Assembly (NCBI RefSeq): GCF_934359325.1
Contig: NZ_CAKRLH010000038.1
Location: forward strand, 1 to 11,726
DNA: 11,726 bases
Source of the DNA: an uncultured Porphyromonas sp.
GTDB taxonomy: Bacteria > Bacteroidota > Bacteroidia > Bacteroidales > Porphyromonadaceae
Direction: 5' to 3'
The notes under the pieces were generated by a model that saw nothing but the letters and a program-made list of their open reading frames with translations, was not told the DNA's origin and did no database searches. A program made the translations under genes and the position numbers. Below, piece after piece: positions 7,362-11,726 of the stretch. Every line of letters begins with the position of its first letter. The stretch's first letter is position 1.

Positions 7362-8078
7362 TCATCCGTGACGACTGACATCTACGAGGGCGGTCTCCTT
7401 CAGTATCTTTATCTCCTTTCCCTGTAGTGCTATCATCCCATCGTCCTCTAAGGAGCGTAGGACTCGGGTGGCATTGCTGGTGGTCATGTTGCTCAGACCG
7501 CCCAGCAGGCACCTGGTCAGTCTCACACGGAGCGTCTGTCCGTCCTCCTCTCGACCAAATAACTGATCCAGATAGAGCAGCGTGGAGGCCATTCTCCCCG
7601 GCATGCGACGGGTATTGAGCACGATCAGGCGCATATCCTTAGTGTGCAGAGCCCTGAGTGCTCGCGTCAGGAGCAACTTAGATGCTCGTGCGTTATTGTC
7701 TATCACCATCTCCACAATCTCAGCTGGGAGGGAGAGGACGAGGCACTTCGTGAGCGCCTTACAGATAAACCAGTCCTCCATGCCGGTAAGTAGGCGTGCA
7801 AGGCCCAGCACCTCCTTTCCGGTAAAGTGGATCGGTACTTCGCCATTGTAGAGATAGTAGGTCAGTGCTTGGCCATCAACCAACGTGATGACGCTCCTCT
7901 CTTCGCCCCGCACTGGCGGACTATAAGGGTAGATGCACTCCCCTTCCTCGCAGGTGTACACCCTGCTCCGCAGGATGATCACCTCCCGCTCCCGGTCGGT
8001 GAGACAGGCCCATAGCTCCGGGATCAGCTTGGAGATATGGGGGAATGGGATCCTCGGCTCAGAGGTATGATGCGACAT
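7362..8078 (-). CDS. Crp/Fnr-family transcriptional regulator
   Basis: This 238-residue protein has a Crp-like layout: an N-terminal beta-roll sensor domain (about 30-125), a long dimerisation helix (about 130-155), and a C-terminal winged helix. The DNA-binding region is clear: LTRCLLGGLSNMTTSNATRV (187-206), then LRSLEDDGMIAL, corresponding to the Crp 'LA.l.G.sr.tvsR.L..Le..GlI' pattern. The sensor domain lacks an obvious cyclic-nucleotide phosphate-binding cassette and has no Fnr-type cysteine cluster; its few cysteines (C25, C43, C48, C106, C112) are not arranged like one. The effector is therefore unknown. It is encoded between gpsA (24 nt) and the MATE gene (19 nt), so it may control the exporter or the whole operon. 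The ATG at 8076-8078 has an AGGAG four nt upstream, unusual in this window. Confidence 0.85.
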   Translation of the reverse strand: MSHHTSEPRIPFPHISKLIPELWACLTDREREVIILRSRVYTCEEGECIYPYSPPVRGEERSVITLVDGQALTYYLYNGEVPIHFTGKEVLGLARLLTGMEDWFICKALTKCLVLSLPAEIVEMVIDNNARASKLLLTRALRALHTKDMRLIVLNTRRMPGRMASTLLYLDQLFGREEDGQTLRVRLTRCLLGGLSNMTTSNATRVLRSLEDDGMIALQGKEIKILKETALVDVSRHG

Positions 8079-8082
8079 AGTA

Positions 8083-8087
8083 CTCCT
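8083..8087 (-). promoter_or_regulatory. Shine-Dalgarno-like AGGAG before the Crp/Fnr-type gene
   Basis: On the minus strand AGGAG is followed by TACT and then the ATG at 8078-8076. None of the other starts in this window shows such a match, as expected for Bacteroidota, where Shine-Dalgarno pairing is little used. It supports the chosen start, but it may be coincidental. Confidence 0.4.
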
Positions 8088-8102
8088 GTCTCGGCCCTCG
8101 GC

Positions 8103-9146
8103 TCACTTCAGGAGCGGCTTTAGGTCCTTAAATGCCTGCTCAGGCTTGACATGCTCATAGAGTATGTCGTAGACCGCATCTGCAATCGGTATCTCTACAC
8201 CATACCGCTTATTCACCTCGTGAATGCACTTCGTTCCATAAAAACCCTCTGCGATCATCTCCATCTCGAGCTGTGCCTCATAGACCCCATAGCCCTTACC
8301 TAAGTAGTTGCCGAAGGTCCTGTTGCGGCTGTATCGGGAGTAGGCGGTCACCAAGAGGTCACCTAAGTAGGCAGAGTCGTATACCTGCGGTCGACTCTCG
8401 GTGGCAGTGCGGATAAAGCGCTTGATCTCCCCGGTGGCGTTGCAGATAAGCACCGCCATGAAGTTGTCCCCCAGCTTCATCCCTTGGGTAATACCGGAAG
8501 CGATGGCGTAGACATTCTTCAGCACGCTGCTGTACTCGATACCTCTCACGTCGGTACTGATCACGGTGTGAACATAGGGTGCATGAAATAGCGGTGCCAG
8601 GCGCAGCGCCGTCCCCTTGTCCTCACAGCCGATCGTTAGGTAGCTGGTCCGATCTATCGCCACCTCCTCAGCGTGGGTGGGACCGGAGATGACGGCGATC
8701 TGGGACATCGGTATGCCAAATTCGCTGGACAGGAAGTCTGATACCAGCTGATAGCTATCGGGGATGATCCCCTTGACGGCATTGAGGAAGACTTTCCCCT
8801 TGTACTTCTCCGGCTCCACTTTCTGAAGTATGCCCTTGAGGTAGGGTGACGGGGTGCATAGGAGTAGGGTATCGCTCTCCTCGACCAGCTTTGTGAGGTC
8901 GCTGTAGAAGTGGATCTTGGAGGTGTCGAAGCTGACCGAAGTAAGGTAATTGGGGTTGTGCCCCTGCTTCTTGAAAGCCCGAATCTGGCTGCGGAACCTG
9001 AAGTACCAATTGAACTCCTGACCGGTCTCGTGCAGGATCTTGGCTAACGCTGTAGCCCAGCTCCCGCTACCGATAAGCCCGATCTTCGTCTTCGGTGTGG
9101 CGGAAGACTTAGGGTCGGTCGTACTCTTAGAGGGTGTCTCCTTCAT
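8103..9146 (-). CDS. gpsA: NAD(P)+-dependent glycerol-3-phosphate dehydrogenase
   Basis: GpsA reduces dihydroxyacetone phosphate to sn-glycerol 3-phosphate, the backbone for membrane phospholipids, in the cytoplasm. The 347-residue product shows the Rossmann motif IGLIGSGSWATALAK (22-36) and NAVKG with K125. It also has SGPTHAEEV (154-162), the catalytic lysine K210 in LKNVYAIASG, and the substrate-binding block GDLLVTAYSRYSRNRTFG (262-279). Length is close to the usual 330-340, with a polar Ser/Thr/Lys-rich N-terminal extension of about 20 residues ahead of the fold. I chose the ATG at 9144-9146, two nt after the lysS stop (TGAGTATG). A GTG at 9150-9152 would add two residues and overlap lysS. 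The TGA stop is at 8103-8105. The tight junction with lysS suggests translational coupling. Confidence 0.96.
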   Translation of the reverse strand: MKETPSKSTTDPKSSATPKTKIGLIGSGSWATALAKILHETGQEFNWYFRFRSQIRAFKKQGHNPNYLTSVSFDTSKIHFYSDLTKLVEESDTLLLCTPSPYLKGILQKVEPEKYKGKVFLNAVKGIIPDSYQLVSDFLSSEFGIPMSQIAVISGPTHAEEVAIDRTSYLTIGCEDKGTALRLAPLFHAPYVHTVISTDVRGIEYSSVLKNVYAIASGITQGMKLGDNFMAVLICNATGEIKRFIRTATESRPQVYDSAYLGDLLVTAYSRYSRNRTFGNYLGKGYGVYEAQLEMEMIAEGFYGTKCIHEVNKRYGVEIPIADAVYDILYEHVKPEQAFKDLKPLLK

Positions 9147-9148
9147 AC

Positions 9149-10699
9149 TCACTCGCTATCAGAGTCGGCTCCCTCCGCCTCTTCCTTAGGCTGGGAGATA
9201 GGCTTCATAGTGGGGAAGAGCAGCACTTCCTGGATGGTATCCTGCTCTGTCAGCAGCATCGCCAAGCGATCCATCCCGATCCCGAGACCACTCGTCGGGG
9301 GCATACCATACTCCAAGGCTCGGACAAAGTCTTGGTCGATAAACATCGCCTCGTCGTCCCCCTTCTCGGACAGCCTCAGCTGATCCTCAAAGCGCTCCAG
9401 CTGATCGATCGGGTCGTTGAGCTCAGTGTAGGCATTGGCAAGCTCGCTGCCATTAATCATCAGCTCAAAGCGCTCCGTAAGTCCGGGCTTGGTACGGTGC
9501 ATCTTTGTCAGAGGAGACATCTCCACAGGGTAGTCGGTAATGAAGGTGGGCTGGATCAGGTGTTCCTCGCAGATCTCACCAAAGAGCTCATCGATCAGCT
9601 TGCCCTTACCGAAGGAGTCGTCTACCTCAATCCCGAGCTCCTTGCACTTGGCTCTAAGCTCATCCTCAGACTTGCCGGTAATGTCGTAGTCTCCATACTC
9701 TATGATGGCATCGGTCATGGTGAGTCGCCGATAGGGAGCCTTGAGGTCGATGGTCTTGCCATCCAGCTCCACGGTCGTCTTCCCATTGACCTGAAGTGCC
9801 GTATACTCGAGCAGCTGCTCGGTCATCTCCATCATCCAGTTGTAGTCCTTGTAGGCAACGTATACCTCCATCCCGGTAAACTCGGGATTGTGCGTGCGGT
9901 CCATTCCCTCGTTGCGGAAGTTCTTCCCAAACTCGTACACCGCATCGTACCCACCGACGATCAGTCTCTTGAGGAAGAGCTCATCCGCTATCCTCAGGTA
10001 GAGAGGAATGTCGAGGGCATTGTGATGGGTGATGAAAGGACGAGCCGATGCCCCGCCGGGAATCGTCTGCAGGATGGGTGTCTCCACCTCTAAGAAACCT
10101 CGACTATTGAAGAAGTCCCTGAAGGCGGTGTACATCTTCGTCCGCTTGATGAATATGTCTCTATTCTGCGGATTCACGATCAGGTCTACATAGCGCATGC
10201 GGTAGCGCTGCTCCGGATCGGTAAAGGCATCGTAGGTCTCCCCGTCCTTCATCTTCACGACCGGGAGAGGCCTGAGGGACTTGGAGAGCAGAGTAAGCTT
10301 CTGCACATGGACACTGATCTCCCCCATCTTGGTGCGGAAGACAAAGCCCTCCACCCCGATGATATCGCCAATGTCTAAGAGCTTCTTGAAGACCACATTA
10401 TAGAGCGTCTTGTCCTCCTCAGGGGCTATGTCGTCGCGGGTAATGTAGAGCTGGATCCTGCCCTCGCTGTCCTGGATCTCAGCAAAGGAGGCCTTGCCCA
10501 TGATCCGTCGGGACATGAGTCGCCCGGCTATCCTGACCTGTCGAGGCTGCTCCTCATCATCCGAGAAATGGTCCTTGATGTCCTGCGAGGTGGCATCCAC
10601 CACATACTCCTCAGCGGGGTAGGGGTTGATCCCCAGGTCACGCAACTTCTGTAAGCTATCACGGCGCAGGAGCTCCTGCTCACTATATTGTCTCTCCAT
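9149..10699 (-). CDS. lysS: Lysyl-tRNA synthetase, class II
   Basis: LysS charges tRNA-Lys with lysine in the cytoplasm. The 516-residue product has an N-terminal OB-fold anticodon-binding domain (about 55-140: [20 protein letters not shown]). The class II catalytic core follows: motif 1 region FLEVETPIL with [10 protein letters not shown] (202-222), motif 2 [15 protein letters not shown] (261-275), and motif 3 [13 protein letters not shown] (471-483), ending LLFPTMKP. The length is near E. coli LysS (505); the tail after about 500 is acidic ([11 protein letters not shown]). The ATG at 10697-10699 is preceded by an A-rich stretch (AGAAAAGAC) rather than a Shine-Dalgarno sequence. It is the first gene of the eight-gene cluster and follows a candidate promoter in the 121-bp spacer. 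The TGA stop at 9149-9151 forms the TGAGTATG junction with gpsA. Confidence 0.98.
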   Translation of the reverse strand: MERQYSEQELLRRDSLQKLRDLGINPYPAEEYVVDATSQDIKDHFSDDEEQPRQVRIAGRLMSRRIMGKASFAEIQDSEGRIQLYITRDDIAPEEDKTLYNVVFKKLLDIGDIIGVEGFVFRTKMGEISVHVQKLTLLSKSLRPLPVVKMKDGETYDAFTDPEQRYRMRYVDLIVNPQNRDIFIKRTKMYTAFRDFFNSRGFLEVETPILQTIPGGASARPFITHHNALDIPLYLRIADELFLKRLIVGGYDAVYEFGKNFRNEGMDRTHNPEFTGMEVYVAYKDYNWMMEMTEQLLEYTALQVNGKTTVELDGKTIDLKAPYRRLTMTDAIIEYGDYDITGKSEDELRAKCKELGIEVDDSFGKGKLIDELFGEICEEHLIQPTFITDYPVEMSPLTKMHRTKPGLTERFELMINGSELANAYTELNDPIDQLERFEDQLRLSEKGDDEAMFIDQDFVRALEYGMPPTSGLGIGMDRLAMLLTEQDTIQEVLLFPTMKPISQPKEEAEGADSDSE

Positions 10700-10737
10700 G
10701 TCTTTTCTGATGATGAGTTCTTAACTAATTAGAGTTC

Positions 10738-10769
10738 AAGTGTATTGGAACCATCTGTCTGGTACACTT
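10738..10769 (-). promoter_or_regulatory. Inverted repeat in the lysS 5' leader
   Basis: AAGTGTA (10738-10744) and TACACTT (10763-10769) form a perfect 7-bp inverted repeat around an 18-nt loop. The loop itself contains CCA/TGG (10751-10753 and 10760-10762) that can extend pairing on one side. It begins about where a transcript from the candidate -7 element at 10775-10782 would start. It could be a 5'-end RNA hairpin or an operator. There is no T-run after it, so it is not a clear intrinsic terminator. Confidence 0.4.
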
Positions 10770-10774
10770 ATCTG

Positions 10775-10807
10775 CAAAGGTAACGCTTTTGTAGCCCACT
10801 ATAAAAG
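10775..10807 (-). promoter_or_regulatory. Candidate promoter for lysS and the downstream cluster
   Basis: On the minus strand TACCTTTG (10782-10775) matches the Bacteroidota -7 consensus TAnnTTTG exactly. A CTTTTA (10807-10802) lies 19 nt upstream, in the place of the -33 TTTG element, but is a weak match. The start would be near 10768, giving a leader of about 70 nt before the lysS ATG. It lies just after the stop codon of the preceding outer-membrane gene. Confidence 0.55.
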
Positions 10808-10820
10808 CAGGACCCCATTC

Positions 10821-11726
10821 TTACATCATATGATAGTGCTGAGATCGATACCTCGATCTGTAGGAGCGGTCGGAAGAGTTGTCCGCAGTGGGGAGGGAAT
10901 TGAACTTATAAGTAAAGGTCAGCATAACATACGATGTGACACCCTCGTAGAGCATATCGGTGATGGACTGTGCGGTCGATGTCCGGCGAAAGGTACTCCG
11001 CTGCCCCAGCAGATCCACTGCCTCCAGCTCCAGAGTCCCCCTCCGATCCTTGAGGAAGGAGTAGCCCAGGCTGAGGTCCCATATCCAGAGATTTCGCTTC
11101 ACATCGTCGTGATACCCCCTGGCATCTCTGTAGGAGAGACGATGAGAGAGGCTGAGACCGAAGGGAGGCGTCCAGGTGGCTTCGCAAAAGAGTCTGTAGT
11201 CGAGAGTCTTTCGATCACTCTGGCGGGACACCGTATTCGTCAGGTGGTTGTAGTCCCCTGAGAAGCCCACCGTAGACTGCAGATACTCTCCCGACCAGGT
11301 AATCCTCTCGGAGAGATTGACGGTACTGCTGAGCGAGGTATTCAGCTCCCCATTCACATACCCCTTGCCTCTATTCCCCCCGAAGCGACCGTTGGTGAAG
11401 GAGGTCAGGCTCTTGGCCAAGGGTAGGCTCAGTGACCCTCCTGCACTTAAGGAGTAGACGCCATTCACGTTCTCGTAAGTGGTCCGGCTGATACCGGTCT
11501 CTCGGTCTAACTCGCGGCGGTTGATGATCGCATTATTCACAGTACCCAAGTAACCAAATATCTGCAGGTTCTGACGCTTCTCGCGACTTCCCATCGACCC
11601 GCGCATAAAAATCATATGCCTAAACGAGGGAAGCAGGTCCGGATTACCAGTCGTCTGAGAGAGTGGTGAGGTCTGTATGGTGACGGGGCTCAGCTGCTCC
11701 ATAGAGGGCTGGCTGGTGCTCCCTCT
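10821..11726 (-). CDS. Outer-membrane beta-barrel protein, TonB-dependent receptor-like, C-terminal part
   Basis: The frame is open to the right edge and gives 301 residues with the stop TAA at 10821-10823. The true start is outside the window; the Met at 11700-11702 is internal. The sequence resembles the OMP_b-brl_3-type barrel of TonB-dependent receptors. It has GNPDLLPSFRH near the start, alternating polar/hydrophobic strands with many aromatics throughout, and the late pattern LSLGYSFLKDRRGTLELEAVDLL. The terminal strand is SYVMLTFTYKF. Such proteins sit in the outer membrane and import substrates energised by TonB, or in some cases act as adhesins or export pores. After the terminal Phe there is an unusual tail of about 26 residues rich in Ser, Arg, Tyr and His. 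The plug and N-terminal domains are not visible, so the substrate is unknown. No terminator is visible after it. Confidence 0.82.
   Translation of the reverse strand, partial: RGSTSQPSMEQLSPVTIQTSPLSQTTGNPDLLPSFRHMIFMRGSMGSREKRQNLQIFGYLGTVNNAIINRRELDRETGISRTTYENVNGVYSLSAGGSLSLPLAKSLTSFTNGRFGGNRGKGYVNGELNTSLSSTVNLSERITWSGEYLQSTVGFSGDYNHLTNTVSRQSDRKTLDYRLFCEATWTPPFGLSLSHRLSYRDARGYHDDVKRNLWIWDLSLGYSFLKDRRGTLELEAVDLLGQRSTFRRTSTAQSITDMLYEGVTSYVMLTFTYKFNSLPTADNSSDRSYRSRYRSQHYHMM

Noticed and set aside
9134..10093. Long plus-strand open frame (319 codons) opposite lysS
   Set aside because: lysS has all class II synthetase motifs over this span. The antisense product is compositionally odd and spans the lysS/gpsA junction without gene-like structure.
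10725..10732. CTAATTAG palindrome in the lysS leader
   Set aside because: An 8-bp A+T-rich palindrome is common by chance, and nothing around it supports a binding site.
10740..11261. Plus-strand open frame (173 codons) crossing the lysS spacer and the barrel gene
   Set aside because: It covers the candidate lysS promoter and the antisense of a convincing barrel C-terminus, and has no family resemblance.

Overview
The window most likely comes from a Bacteroidota chromosome, probably a Porphyromonas-like oral or gut anaerobe of moderately high G+C. Three things point there: a SusC/OMP-type TonB-dependent barrel fragment, a TAnnTTTG-type promoter element ahead of lysS, and a general lack of Shine-Dalgarno sequences. 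The genus is an inference. Every convincing gene lies on the minus strand, so the window is best read from right to left.

Right edge (10821-11726): the C-terminal part of an outer-membrane beta-barrel protein that continues past the edge. It is followed by a 121-bp spacer with a candidate promoter and a 5'-leader inverted repeat for the next gene.

Centre (472-10699): eight tightly packed co-directional genes with gaps of 29 nt or less and one overlap. In transcription order they are lysS (lysyl-tRNA synthetase), gpsA (glycerol-3-phosphate dehydrogenase), a Crp/Fnr-type regulator, a MATE-family exporter, a membrane-anchored metallophosphoesterase, dnaG (primase), and an ABC exporter pair (NatA-like ATPase with C-terminal domain, ABC-2/NatB-like permease). 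The layout suggests one operon of about 10.2 kb joining translation, phospholipid precursor synthesis, efflux and replication priming. No single pathway unites them.

Left edge (1-471): a 322-bp gene-free stretch, then the first 49 codons of a gene recognisable as dnaA, running off the left edge. The gene-free stretch holds a terminator-like hairpin with a T-rich tail, a weak promoter-like element and a short direct repeat. I see no convincing DnaA-box cluster, so I do not call an origin here.

I see no mobile element, CRISPR array, tRNA, rRNA or new defence system. The content is mainly housekeeping. The points worth a second look are regulatory: the hairpin between the ABC operon and dnaA, the lysS leader hairpin, the identical TGAGTATG stop/start junction used twice, and the regulator embedded in the operon.
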